Source of the DNA: Methanofollis formosanus
GTDB taxonomy: Archaea; Halobacteriota; Methanomicrobia; Methanomicrobiales; Methanofollaceae
NCBI RefSeq assembly: GCF_019633745.1
Contig: NZ_CP037968.1
Coordinates: forward strand, 998,789-1,062,788
Direction: 5' to 3'
Length of the DNA stretch: 64,000 nucleotides
Part shown: positions 19,901 to 28,520 of the stretch, piece after piece
Layout of the letters: each line of letters opens with the position of its first letter
Numbering within the stretch: the first letter of the stretch is position 1
The notes under the pieces: generated by a model
Told to the model about the DNA's origin: nothing
What the model saw: the letters and a program-made list of their open reading frames with translations, nothing else
The model's database searches: none
Made by a program: the position numbers and the translations under genes

Positions 19901-21224
19901 CATCAAAGACTCGGCAAAGGGCAACACCGTCTGGGCCAACGCCTTCCTCGGCCCCGTCGAGATCAAGACCGCCAACACCTACCACTCGCCCGAAGAGGTG
20001 ACCTACACCTACCGCGGCGGCGAGTACACCGGCTACGTCGGGAACCACTACAGCAGATACACCGGCATCGACGACGACACAAACGGCATCGGCGACACCT
20101 CGATGTCCTTCGGCACCTACAAGGACGATTACCCGATGATGGGCGAGTGGCAGAATGGTGTGATCAGTGCACCTGCTCCCGAACTCACCACCATCACCCT
20201 CGACCCGACCACCGCCGGCATGACCGTCGGTGACGGCCGGCAGTTCACGGCGACCGCCCGCAACCAGTACGGCGAAGAGATCGCAGGGACCAAGTTCACC
20301 TGGACGAGCAGCAACAACGCCGTCGCAACCGTCAACGCTACCGGGTACGTCGAGGCGGTCGCCGCAGGCACCGCAACCATCACCGCCACGAGCGGCGAGG
20401 TCAGCGGAACCGCCGAGGTGACGGTGAGCCTCGCACCCGCAGAACTCACCACCATCGTCATCGAACCGGCCACCGCCAGCCTGACCGTCGGTGACGGCCG
20501 GCAGTTCACCGCCACCGCCCGCAACCAGTACGGCGAGGAGATCGCAGAGACCACGTTCACCTGGACGAGCAGCAACACTGCCGGCGCAACCGTCAACGCA
20601 ACCGGATACGTCGAGGCGGTCGCCGCGGGCACCGCGACCATCACCGCGACGAGTGGAGAGGTCAGCGGAACCGCCGAAGTGACGGTGAGTGCTGCACCTT
20701 CACCCGAATTCACCGCCCTCACTCTCAAGAAGGGATGGAACTTCGTCTCCGTCCCGCGGACCCTCGCACCCGGCAACGACACCGCTCTGATCTTCGCGGA
20801 CGTCGACTCCGCCGGCCACTCCATCCTCGCCTTCGACGCCGCCGCAGGACTCTGGAAGACCCTCGGCGAGAACGACATCGTCCGGCCCCTCGACGGCATC
20901 TGGGTCTACGCAGCAGAGAGCACCACCGTCGAAATCACCGTCGACCCCGCAAAACCCGCGACCCCCCCGACAAAGCACCTCGCAGAAGGATGGAACGCCA
21001 TCGGGTTCTCAGACATCGCGCCAGAACCCGCCAGAGACGCCCTCACATCCGTGAAAGACACCTGGGCCATCCTCATCGGATTCGACGCAGAAAAGCAGGC
21101 ATACGAACACTCGGCCATCAACGGCGCCACCGGCACCCACGCCGACACCTGCCCCATGATACCGGGCAAGGGATACTGGCTGTACATGCGTGCCGACGGA
21201 ACCCTGGCGGCCATCAGCACCTAA
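16905..21224 (+). CDS. giant secreted beta-helix/CARDB/Ig-like surface protein
   Basis: 1439 aa. The signal peptide is identical to that of the 8657 gene. Then follow one beta-helix module with the cysteine series (about 25-285), a CARDB domain (about 290-390), the methanogen surface domain with WMERNLPVLGDGKTRYYHQG (about 395-605), a Big_2 domain (610-690), a jelly-roll-like domain (about 690-825, WADPCESAAGWTG...), a second beta-helix module (830-1090), two Big_2 domains (1090-1265) and the shared C-terminal domain (1270-1439). It is a mosaic of modules found in its neighbours. Start 16905 follows GGTGAT. An oligo-T stop signal follows. No membrane anchor is present. Confidence 0.85.
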   Translation: MNKSTGIICLILLTLLIAPAAAATLYVDDDGGEGVYTTIGAAVTAAADGDGIIVKDGTYTENVQVDKLLCICSENGAGAVTVTAASPAKPVFNLAANGVTVEGFTVCGPGDWGGVEIVGFKDCTVRKNDVSGCYNGIHIGGDASGNTVEENYCHENDKRGLSVRDTATGNLLFNNTCEKNAEDQICIKDAANNNIIWANAFNGTVELRTANIYHSSAEVTYTYGSKACTGHVGNYYSRYTGADADTNGIGDTPMSFGTYKDEYPMMGLWRNGEITGGPIDPADLVIAIAGAPGCTGEGADVAFEDTVTVTNNGTATAEAFSVFLYATLTSEEEIVVGNLTVESLAGGGAAADLTFTWEPPRREMKMLRAVVDAGEVVTETNETNNEATFTITPPSYGGTTEVTVIKHAENGTVVNSTTVHFRWMERNLPVLGDGKTRYYHQGPVFENEWKMVHPNEPYDKWNPTEDVNLVDYGVMRGTDVRDLCDLVGGMTPGDRITVRARDGWKVSFGYVNIYEYEARQGPLVLTWEADGKKVPGGYRDGMRVFFFADNSTNPHGWHVFGIDDMVNCLRPSDWHFYEDEPSPKGISTKFVKEIHIYTRDPPAVERIVVKPELADVFAGEVQQFVAICYDQYDDVMKNIPVTWSFSNETVGEIEQDGLYTGHAIGTAHVVATVEGVNGTATVFPTEIVAWADPCESAAGWTGTNFLVNDAKFHEGRNSISSGWSTKNSLAERTIIFPERATTLSFDAYVYLDRTVDGDWAKIFLDDTEIVEGKNDGSMWKNYVIDISGYAPGEHTFRLQTHFNESSSKYRYLSVGVDDIRLMAARDVPTGPPVATLYVDDDGGDGIYTTISDAVAASNAGDTIVVKDGVYTENVLVDKLLVIRTENGAGAVTVTAATTGKPVFDVNADGVTVEGFAVRGPTDEHVAGIEIVGFDDCIVRKNDCAGCYNGIHLGGDATGNTVEENYCHENSKRGLSLRDTVAGNLVFNNTCENNAEAEICIKDSAKGNTVWANAFLGPVEIKTANTYHSPEEVTYTYRGGEYTGYVGNHYSRYTGIDDDTNGIGDTSMSFGTYKDDYPMMGEWQNGVISAPAPELTTITLDPTTAGMTVGDGRQFTATARNQYGEEIAGTKFTWTSSNNAVATVNATGYVEAVAAGTATITATSGEVSGTAEVTVSLAPAELTTIVIEPATASLTVGDGRQFTATARNQYGEEIAETTFTWTSSNTAGATVNATGYVEAVAAGTATITATSGEVSGTAEVTVSAAPSPEFTALTLKKGWNFVSVPRTLAPGNDTALIFADVDSAGHSILAFDAAAGLWKTLGENDIVRPLDGIWVYAAESTTVEITVDPAKPATPPTKHLAEGWNAIGFSDIAPEPARDALTSVKDTWAILIGFDAEKQAYEHSAINGATGTHADTCPMIPGKGYWLYMRADGTLAAIST

Positions 21225-21226
21225 CC

Positions 21227-21234
21227 TTTTTTTT
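21227..21234 (+). terminator. oligo-T terminator
   Basis: Run of eight T four bases after the preceding stop codon. Confidence 0.55.
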
Positions 21235-21839
21235 CTCGTTGCAGGGGTCACGGCGGCCCCCGCCCCACCCTCACGCCGGGAGGATCCGGGATGGCAACGG
21301 GGAAGGGAGAGCAAAGAGATGATCGTGAAGATGGGGGGGTCGTCCCCGCTGCTCTCTTCTCCAACGGCCGGACATCTGTCGTCCGGGTACATTCTCATGG
21401 CGCCCTTGTGGTTCTGATGTGCCACTCTTACGACCCCATCTCATCTCTATCCGCAACACGACCATCATGAACCTGACGATCCCGGAGAAATGCCCAAGAT
21501 CCATTGTTTATTAGAAGCCGCAATATATTATTGCGCGCATGATATATCCGGGCCGATTGGTCTCCCTAAAATTTCAAAATCCGCCCATCTCTCTTCTCCC
21601 CACGAATACCCCAAAGAATACGGCCATATCCCGCCTCCCTCATCACATCCGGCACAGGGGTTAGAATCACCTGAAATCTGGAGAGTGGGTACGAGAGGTA
21701 TGTGGCACATGAGGACAATGTGATCAACAAAACGTCATTAACACGGTCGGAAATATAATCAAAATATTTTTATTATAGTTCATTCGAGCATTCTTTGATC
21801 TATATTGGATCGACCACATAAAATCGGAGAGGCGAGTAA
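21235..21839. other. spacer before the 387-aa surface gene
   Basis: Contains short diverged pieces of the G/C-rich repeat near 21245-21300 and, at the end, AT-rich sequence with TATA-like motifs (TTTTTATTATAG near 21765, CTATATTGG near 21799). The stretch CTATATTGGATCGACC resembles TTATATTGCCGATC at 4021, so the two genes may share promoter ancestry. No gene is supported. Confidence 0.45.
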
Positions 21840-23003
21840 ATGGAATCAAAATCCGGATTTCTGCTGATTGCAGTCTGCCTGTGCATCGCCCTGATGGCGG
21901 CACCGGCGAGCGCGGCAACAACGAGCGTGACGATCACGAAGTACGCTGACAACAACTACTCCGCAGTCGACCAGACCGAATCTCTGACATGGCAGGAGAT
22001 GCGGACCAATCTTTCCAACAAGTACAGCAACGGCCCAGTATATATGCAGGGTCCGACCTTCAACTCCAACGATCCGTGGGGCGACAGTGGCCAGAATATG
22101 ATCTGGTTCTGTGACCACAACGGTACTGCCGTCTCTGACCTCGTCGACAAAGTCGGGGGGATGAGCTCCGGCGATGAAGTTATGATCCAGTCAGACGACA
22201 ACTTTGCGGTCTACTTTGGATATGACAACGTCTACACCCCCCATTCCCGGCAGGGCGAAATGATTCTGACGTGGTGGGACGGGGACTATAGTTATGTGCC
22301 GAATTTCAGGTGGGGCATGCGCCTGTACTTCTACACCCCCCCAGACTCCTATGGTGTTGCCGATTCGCTCAACCTGACGCTCCGCGACATGGAAGCGGCC
22401 TTTGACCCGTGGTACCGTCACAACTATACCGACAGCAGCGGTAGCTGGCCGTCGGCAAAAGGGCTCTCGGCAAAGTACGTCGACAGGATTAAAGTCTACC
22501 CCCCGCACCGCTATGACTTCGCCACCGGCGGCGACACCGTCGAGTATGCGTACAAGGGCGGCGTCAACGCCACCCCCAGCACCAGGAACATGCCGAACAC
22601 CCCATTCACCAGCGCAAACATCGACGCCGATGACGGCGACGTTTACTGGTTCAACACTTCCACCAACGGCAATTATGCCGCCCAGCGCTTCGTCTTCAAC
22701 GTCACGGAGAGTGCGAGCAACATCGAGAAACTCAATGTCACCTGGGACGGCACCGGCAGCCACGACAACACCTCCGCGGACCAGGGCGCCACCACCTACA
22801 TCTGGAAGAGCGGCACCGGCTACGAGACCCTCTCCGGCGACATCACCTCAAACATCGGTGACTACGTCGTCAACGGTAATGTCACGGTGTTCGTGAAGCA
22901 GAACACGGCTCAGTTCTACGATGAAAACGATTGCGAGGATAAATTATCTCACATCGCAACTGACTACGTAAAGCTCGTGGTGACGCATCACCACACCAAC
23001 TAA
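21840..23003 (+). CDS. secreted surface protein, 387 aa
   Basis: A signal peptide (MESKSGFLLIAVCLCIALMA, cut near SAATTS) precedes a diverged version of the surface domain also seen in the genes at 4075 and 16905: YMQGPTF, DLVDKVGGMSSGDEV, FGYDNVYTPHSRQGEMILTW and KGLSAKYVDRIKVY are shared in order (about 25-225). The remaining 160 aa form a beta-rich domain with YDFATGGDTVEYAYKGG and many N-glycosylation sequons, ending in VKLVVTHHHTN. The ribosome site is GGAGAGGCGAG before ATG 21840. It lies 29 bases ahead of the next surface gene and is probably co-transcribed with it. Function unknown. Confidence 0.8.
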   Translation: MESKSGFLLIAVCLCIALMAAPASAATTSVTITKYADNNYSAVDQTESLTWQEMRTNLSNKYSNGPVYMQGPTFNSNDPWGDSGQNMIWFCDHNGTAVSDLVDKVGGMSSGDEVMIQSDDNFAVYFGYDNVYTPHSRQGEMILTWWDGDYSYVPNFRWGMRLYFYTPPDSYGVADSLNLTLRDMEAAFDPWYRHNYTDSSGSWPSAKGLSAKYVDRIKVYPPHRYDFATGGDTVEYAYKGGVNATPSTRNMPNTPFTSANIDADDGDVYWFNTSTNGNYAAQRFVFNVTESASNIEKLNVTWDGTGSHDNTSADQGATTYIWKSGTGYETLSGDITSNIGDYVVNGNVTVFVKQNTAQFYDENDCEDKLSHIATDYVKLVVTHHHTN

Positions 23004-23032
23004 CCCTTTTTTTCTTTTCTATGGTGATTTTC

Positions 23033-25969
23033 ATGAAAAAATCGATTGGAATTTTCTGCCTTATTCTGCTTCTCATCGCACCGACGACGGCGACGACCCT
23101 GTACGTCGACGGCGGCGGCGGCGAGGGAGTTTACACCACTATCAAGGATGCCATCGACGCCGCCGCAGAAGGCGACACGATCTTCGTCAGAGCGGGAACC
23201 TATCCAGCATTTAGTGACTTAACCATACCCAACCTCACCCTCACGGGAGAGGGGTCTGATATTGTCATAGTCGACGGTAATGGAGCTAACCTTGAGATCA
23301 AGGGATCTGGAACAACACTTGAAGGGCTTACGATCCTCAAAGCTTCTGTGCTGTCGGTATATGGTCATGATTGCATTATCAGGGACTGTGTCTTTGACGG
23401 GATGACGGCATCAACCACCATGATAATTTATGCGCCGAATTGTATGTTTGCAAATAACAGTGTCCTAAATCTATCATCAGGAACCCATACAGCAATCAAT
23501 GTAAAGGGTGCATCCCCCCGGATTGTCAATAACACCTTCGTCAACATACCTGGGGCTAACGGTGCCCTATTTATCAGAAAAGAAGCCGCAAACGCGACCA
23601 TCGAGGACAACATTTTCGAGAACGGCACATGTACTTATACCTTAAATCTTCACTATGCGACAGGTTGCACCATCGCCAACAACACCTTCAAGGACAACAC
23701 GGGTGATGCGATCAGAATCTGGAAAGCAGAAGCAACCAACAACACCATCACCAGAAACACCTTCACACGAAACGGCGGCATCATCTATTGGAGAGAGGCA
23801 GGCGACAACAACCAGATCTTCCTCAACACTTTCACCGACAATAAAGGGGCCTTCACCATTCACACCGGCACCACCGCCCCTACCCTCACCCACTGGAACT
23901 CAACCGCCCCCATCACCTACACCTACAACAGCACCACCCACACCGGGTACCTCGGCAACTTCTGGTCCGCCCACACCGGCGACGACGAGAACAACGACGG
24001 CGTCATCGACACCCCGTACGTCCTCCCCGACGGCCTGGGCACCGACCACGCACCGCTGAACGCGACGCACGACGCCTATGTCCCGGTTGCACTGCCCGAA
24101 CCGAAGACGCGGTACGTCGACGACGACGGTGGTGAGGGCGTCTACACCACCATCAGCGATGCAGTCTCTGCATCAAACGCCGGTGACACCATCGTCGTCA
24201 AAGACGGCGCTTACACCGAGAACGTGCTGGTGGATAAACACCTTGTCATTGTCACTGAAAATGGCGCCGGCACCGTGACGGTCACCGCCGCCTCCGCCGA
24301 CAAACCGGTCTTCGGAGTCTTCACCGACGACGTAACCCTTGAGGGCTTCACGGTCCGAGGGTTGGGCGACGAACTCGACAAATGCACCGCCCAGGAGTAC
24401 GACTGTCCCCCGGGATCCCGGGAGCCGGCGGGTATTTGTCTCAAAGATACCAGCAACTGCATTATCAGGAGGAATAACTGTTCTGGTTGCCATAAAGGCA
24501 TCCACCTCGGGGGTTCGGCGACAAACAACACCATCGAGGAGAATTATTGCCACGAGAACACCCGCCGTGGCCTCAGTATCCGCGACACTGCCCACAAAAA
24601 TCTGATCGTCAAAAATACCTGTGAGAACAACGGAGAAGCCGAGATCTGTATCAAGGACGCGGCAAAGGGCAACACCATCTGGGCCAACGCCTTCCTCGGC
24701 CCCGTCGAGATCAAGACCGCCAACACCTACCACTCGCCCGAAGAGGTGACCTACACCTACCGCGGCGGCGAGTGCACCGGCTACGTCGGCAACTACTACA
24801 CCGGATACACCGGCACCGACGCCGACACAAACGGCATCGGCGACACACCGATGTCATTCGGAGCATACAAGGACGAGTACCCGATGATGGGCGAGTGGCA
24901 GAACGGTGTGATCAGTGCACCTGCTCCCGAACTCACCACCATCACCCTCGACCCGGCCACCACCAGTCTGACCGTCGGTGACGGCCGGCAGTTCACCGCA
25001 ACCGCCTATGACCAGTACGGCGAGGAGATCGCAGGGACCGAGTTCACCTGGACGAGCAGCGACACCGCCGTCGCAACCGTCAACGCAACCGGATACGTCG
25101 AGGCACTCACCGCAGGCACCGCGACCATCACCGCCGCGAGCGGCGAGGTCGGCGGCACCGCTGAAGTGACGGTGAGCCTCGCACCCGCAGAACTCACCAC
25201 CATCACCCTCATCCCGGCCACCGCCGGCATGACCGCCGGTGACGGGCAGCAGTTCACCGCGACCGCCTATGACCAGTACGGCGAGGAGATCGCAGAGACC
25301 GCGTTCACCTGGACGAGCAGCGACACCGCCGTCGCAACCGTCAACGCAACCGGATACGTCGAGGCAGTCGCCGCCGGCACCGCGACCATCACCGCCACAA
25401 GCGGCGAGGTCAGCGGCACCGCCGAGGTGACGGTGAGCGCTGCACCGTCGCCCGAGTTCACCGTCCTCACCCTCAAGAAGGGATGGAACTTCGTCTCGGT
25501 CCCGCGGACCCTCGCACCAGGCAACGACACCGTCGCCCTCTTTGAGAACGTCGACTGTGCCGGCCACTCGATCTTCGGCTACGACGGCACGGAAGGCTGG
25601 GAAGTCCTCAAGAGCGATGCTCCGGTCAAACCGCTCGACGGCGTCTGGATCTACTCCAACACCACCGCAACCGTCGCACTCACCTTCGACTCGCTCAAAC
25701 CCACCACCGCACCCACAAAGGCCCTCGTGCCCGGATGGAACGCCATCGGGTTCTCCGACGTCAGTCCGGCACCGGCAAAGGACGCACTCGCATCGGTCAA
25801 AGATGCATGGGCCATCCTCATCGGCCTCGACGCCGAAGAACAGGCCTACGCACCCTCGATCATCAACAGCGGGAGCGGGTCGCACTCTGACGAGAGAGAC
25901 CTCAACCCCGGCGAGGGCTACTGGGTCTTCATGCGGACCGGCGGCACCCTTGCCGCCATCAGCATCTAA
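23033..25969 (+). CDS. large secreted beta-helix/Ig-like surface protein
   Basis: 978 aa. Signal peptide MKKSIGIFCLILLLIAP, then a diverged beta-helix module with NNTF repeats (about 20-345), a second module of the cysteine-bearing type with an insert carrying DKCTAQEYDCPPGS (350-615), two Big_2 domains (630-800) and the shared C-terminal domain (810-978; KKGWNFVSVP, PGEGYWVFMRTGGTLAAIS). An ATG at 23021 is possible, but GGTGAT at 23024-23029 points to ATG 23033. It lacks a membrane anchor; a truncated anchor gene follows. Confidence 0.82.
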   Translation: MKKSIGIFCLILLLIAPTTATTLYVDGGGGEGVYTTIKDAIDAAAEGDTIFVRAGTYPAFSDLTIPNLTLTGEGSDIVIVDGNGANLEIKGSGTTLEGLTILKASVLSVYGHDCIIRDCVFDGMTASTTMIIYAPNCMFANNSVLNLSSGTHTAINVKGASPRIVNNTFVNIPGANGALFIRKEAANATIEDNIFENGTCTYTLNLHYATGCTIANNTFKDNTGDAIRIWKAEATNNTITRNTFTRNGGIIYWREAGDNNQIFLNTFTDNKGAFTIHTGTTAPTLTHWNSTAPITYTYNSTTHTGYLGNFWSAHTGDDENNDGVIDTPYVLPDGLGTDHAPLNATHDAYVPVALPEPKTRYVDDDGGEGVYTTISDAVSASNAGDTIVVKDGAYTENVLVDKHLVIVTENGAGTVTVTAASADKPVFGVFTDDVTLEGFTVRGLGDELDKCTAQEYDCPPGSREPAGICLKDTSNCIIRRNNCSGCHKGIHLGGSATNNTIEENYCHENTRRGLSIRDTAHKNLIVKNTCENNGEAEICIKDAAKGNTIWANAFLGPVEIKTANTYHSPEEVTYTYRGGECTGYVGNYYTGYTGTDADTNGIGDTPMSFGAYKDEYPMMGEWQNGVISAPAPELTTITLDPATTSLTVGDGRQFTATAYDQYGEEIAGTEFTWTSSDTAVATVNATGYVEALTAGTATITAASGEVGGTAEVTVSLAPAELTTITLIPATAGMTAGDGQQFTATAYDQYGEEIAETAFTWTSSDTAVATVNATGYVEAVAAGTATITATSGEVSGTAEVTVSAAPSPEFTVLTLKKGWNFVSVPRTLAPGNDTVALFENVDCAGHSIFGYDGTEGWEVLKSDAPVKPLDGVWIYSNTTATVALTFDSLKPTTAPTKALVPGWNAIGFSDVSPAPAKDALASVKDAWAILIGLDAEEQAYAPSIINSGSGSHSDERDLNPGEGYWVFMRTGGTLAAISI

Positions 25970-25986
25970 ATTTTTTGAGGAGTAGA

Positions 25987-26665
25987 ATGAAAGGCAGAAC
26001 AGCAATCATCGTGCTCATCGTCGTGATGGCGGCCCTGGTCGGCAGCACCGGTCGTCGGCAGCACAACGCTCGCAACCTCCGCTACCGGAACGGTGGACGA
26101 GCCCGCAGCCGTCGTCTCATCAGACCGGATCGCAACCCTCTCAGTACCTGAAGGCACCGCGGCCCACAACTCCGAAGGCACGCCCCTCGACGAGATCACC
26201 ATCAGGCCCGCGTCACCCGGCGAGGTGCCCGACGCCGCCGGCGTGACCGGGTTCGTCGCAGCAGGATACACCTATCTCTGCGGACCGGCCGGCGCAACCT
26301 TCGACCCCGCCATCACCCTTACCTTCGAGATCCCGGCGGAGAAATGGAAAGACCTCAAAGAGGGTGACCTCACCGTCAGGTGGTACAACGCCGAAGCAGG
26401 ACGATGGGAAGAGATCCCGACGACCATCGACTATGAGACCATGACCGTCACCGCCGAAGTCTCGCACTTCAGCACCTTCGCACTCTTCACCGCCGCACAA
26501 ACGCCCTCCGCCGGAGACGACGACCGCCCGGCAGCACAGGTCACCGACGCGAACGGTGTCGAGGCACCCCGCGGCGAGACGACAGACCGGACTCTCCCGA
26601 TCGTCACGGGCGTCCTCCTCATCGTCGTCGTCGCGGGCGCAGCGATCTACCTGAAGAAAAAATAA
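25987..26665 (+). pseudogene. truncated, frameshifted copy of the ZU5-like anchor gene
   Basis: A good start (GAGGAG before ATG 25987) opens a signal-peptide-like sequence, MKGRTAIIVLIVVMAALVGS. At the GTCGGCAGCAC direct repeat (about 26039-26064) the sequence jumps into the linker of the paralogue at 15364. From there the wanted frame is shifted, so the start frame ends at a TGA near 26150. The downstream frame (26093-26665, 190 aa) is almost identical to the paralogue's C-terminal domain and membrane anchor, with a few changes (TISV to TLSV, NADAG to NAEAG). Recombination between the short repeats probably deleted the middle. Expression would need a frameshift. Confidence 0.75.
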
Positions 26666-26678
26666 GACGAACTCACCC

Positions 26679-26685
26679 TTTTTTT
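26679..26685 (+). terminator. oligo-T terminator at the end of the surface island
   Basis: T run shortly after the last frame of the island closes, before a convergent gene. Confidence 0.5.
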
Positions 26686-26719
26686 CCGTCGCCCCCAGAG
26701 AGAGAAAAGAGAGGGGGAC

Positions 26720-27028
26720 TCAGTCCTTCTGCAACTTCTTTGCCCGCTCCTTCGAATTGTACCCCGTGACGGCATCGAGGTACTTCCTGAAGCGGCGGTT
26801 GGTGTCCAGGATCGTCTCGTCGTCGGCTTCCATGTCTGACTCGGTATCCACCAGCACGGTCTTCCCCTTCTCGCCGAGGCAGACGTCAAGCCGCTTGAGC
26901 GCCCCGTACGAGATGACATAGTGCCCGTCCTTCTCCTCGGGCTCCATCTCGAAGCACTCGGAGAAGGAAGCGACCATCCGCTCCTCCAGCCCTTTCGTGA
27001 ACCCCCGCTTGATCTTGTACTCCTGCAT
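26720..27028 (-). CDS. DUF5611-type small conserved protein
   Basis: 102 aa, charged and soluble, with no signal or membrane segment (MQEYKIKRGFTKGLEERM...). It resembles a short protein conserved in Methanomicrobia that I associate with DUF5611; the function is unknown. Complete start and stop, no truncation. It converges on the surface island and is divergent from the PAC2 gene, with about 160 bases between. Confidence 0.65.
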   Translation of the reverse strand: MQEYKIKRGFTKGLEERMVASFSECFEMEPEEKDGHYVISYGALKRLDVCLGEKGKTVLVDTESDMEADDETILDTNRRFRKYLDAVTGYNSKERAKKLQKD

Positions 27029-27159
27029 ACGATCAGGTGTGCAGGCCGACCGGATAAACCCTTAGACAGGGCAGGGCATCCACCTAAAAACATGCTCTGA
27101 CCCCCATAAAAACCATCCGCGGAGGGCCGGGCCGACCGCGCAACAGACCGCCTGAGAAT

Positions 27160-27168
27160 ACTATTTAT
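27160..27168 (+). promoter_or_regulatory. TATA box of the PAC2 gene
   Basis: ACTATTTATG lies about 25-30 bases before ATG 27192, so the transcript would be leaderless or nearly so. Confidence 0.55.
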
Positions 27169-27191
27169 GCTCCCCTGCCCATGGTAGGTTG

Positions 27192-27914
27192 ATGTCGTCC
27201 GAACCGGATGTCAAAATCACATCTGAACCCCTGCACGGGGAACACCCGGTCGTACTCATGGGCTTTCCCGGCAACGGACTTGTCGGGAGCATCGCCCTCC
27301 AGTACCTCGTCGAACAACTGGACTTCGACCTGATCGGGAATATCACCAGCAAATACTTCCCGCCGGTCGCGATGATGGCAAACGGAGTCATCAACGTACC
27401 GGTCAGGATCTATGAAAAAGGCGATATTGTGGCTATCGTCGCGGACATTCCCATCCACCCGATGATCTGCTACGAGGTGGCGAACGGGATCATGGACTGG
27501 ATCGCCCCGTACCAGCCCAGAGAGGTCATCGCGATCGCCGGGATCGTCACCAACGAGCCTGAGAAACGGGTCTTCGGGGTCGCCACCCATGGGGAGATGC
27601 TTGAGCGGATCCAGGAGCATACGGTCGTCCTCCCGATGGGGAGCATCTCCGGGATCGCCGGGAGTGTCCTGACCGAGTGCAAGATCAGGGACATCCCGGG
27701 CTTCGGGTTCCTGGGCGAGACCGTCAACACGCCCGACCCCCGTTCATCGGCCGCCACCCTCGCCGTCCTCAACACCCTCTACGGTTTCGACGTCGATATC
27801 GATCCGCTCCTCGAACAGGCGGCCGATATCGAGGCGACGATGCATAAACTCGCCGAAGAAGTCCAGCGGACCGAGCCGGTACAGAAGAAAGAGTACCTTC
27901 CGATGTACGGGTGA
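27192..27914 (+). CDS. PAC2-family proteasome assembly chaperone homologue
   Basis: 240 aa. The opening (PVVLMGFPGNGLVGSIALQYLVEQL) is the PAC2/ATP-grasp-superfamily signature, followed by IAVADIPIHP-like and GIVTNEPEKRVFGVATH segments and a Glu-rich C-terminal helix. Archaeal PbaA/PbaB relatives of this family help assemble the 20S proteasome or other complexes in the cytosol. A TTG codon directly before the ATG is a less likely start. The next gene begins six bases after the stop. Confidence 0.85.
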   Translation: MSSEPDVKITSEPLHGEHPVVLMGFPGNGLVGSIALQYLVEQLDFDLIGNITSKYFPPVAMMANGVINVPVRIYEKGDIVAIVADIPIHPMICYEVANGIMDWIAPYQPREVIAIAGIVTNEPEKRVFGVATHGEMLERIQEHTVVLPMGSISGIAGSVLTECKIRDIPGFGFLGETVNTPDPRSSAATLAVLNTLYGFDVDIDPLLEQAADIEATMHKLAEEVQRTEPVQKKEYLPMYG

Positions 27915-27919
27915 TCGAG

Positions 27920-28318
27920 ATGAAGATGACCGCATTGACAGGGATTTCAGGGGCCGTTCTCAACGAACTGAAGATGGGCAAGCCGCGGACCCTCGAGTTG
28001 CAGAGCGCCCACAACGTGATCTCGATCGCCGCCCTCGAGCCCGGGCCCGACACCTACCTCTTCCTCACCAACGTCGACCTCGAGGACCTCTCGCCGGGCG
28101 ACGTCGGGATCATCGTCAGGGTGCTCTCGGTGAGTGTCAGCATGAAGCGGGTGGTCGACTACATCCACCCGGTCTATTACGAGGAGCGGGAACGGCTCAC
28201 GGCGCGGAGCCAGCTCCGCTACTGCGCGAACTCGATGGTGAAGACGGTGCGGACCGGGACGATCTGCGAACCGGTGACGGTCGAGGTGGTCAAGGCGGCC
28301 CACTACCGGGCGATCTGA
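27920..28318 (+). CDS. DUF473 family protein
   Basis: 132 aa matching the methanogen-specific DUF473 family (MTALTGISGAVLNELK ... RTLELQSAHNVI ... DVGIIVRVL ... CEPVTVEVV). The function is not known. The ribosome site GGTGATC lies directly before ATG 27920 and overlaps the stop of the PAC2 gene, so the two are very likely one operon. Confidence 0.8.
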   Translation: MKMTALTGISGAVLNELKMGKPRTLELQSAHNVISIAALEPGPDTYLFLTNVDLEDLSPGDVGIIVRVLSVSVSMKRVVDYIHPVYYEERERLTARSQLRYCANSMVKTVRTGTICEPVTVEVVKAAHYRAI

Positions 28319-28374
28319 CCTCCCCCCTTCACAAATTTAATAATCTGCGAGAGCAATAGTTATTGGCTCAGCCG

Positions 28375-28449
28375 GGGCCTGTGGCTTAGCCAGGATAGAG
28401 CGCCGGGCTTCTAACCCGGACGCCGGGGGTTCGAATCCCTCCAGGCCCG
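28375..28449 (+). tRNA. tRNA-Arg (anticodon TCT)
   Basis: The acceptor stem GGGCCTG pairs with CAGGCCC, the anticodon arm is CCGGG-CTTCTAA-CCCGG and the T arm contains GGTTCGAATCC; the 3' discriminator is G and CCA is not encoded. An AT-rich box (AATTTAATAAT, 28333-28343) sits at promoter distance. There is no intron. Confidence 0.95.
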
Positions 28450-28520
28450 TCCGATTTTGCAACGTTTCGATATTCTTCAGGATGATCGTTCCATCTATCC
28501 CCGCCCGGTTCTTCTTCGTG

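Noticed and set aside
28375-28450. tRNA-Arg as an integration site of a genomic island
   Set aside because: I found no second copy of the tRNA 3' end downstream and no integrase.
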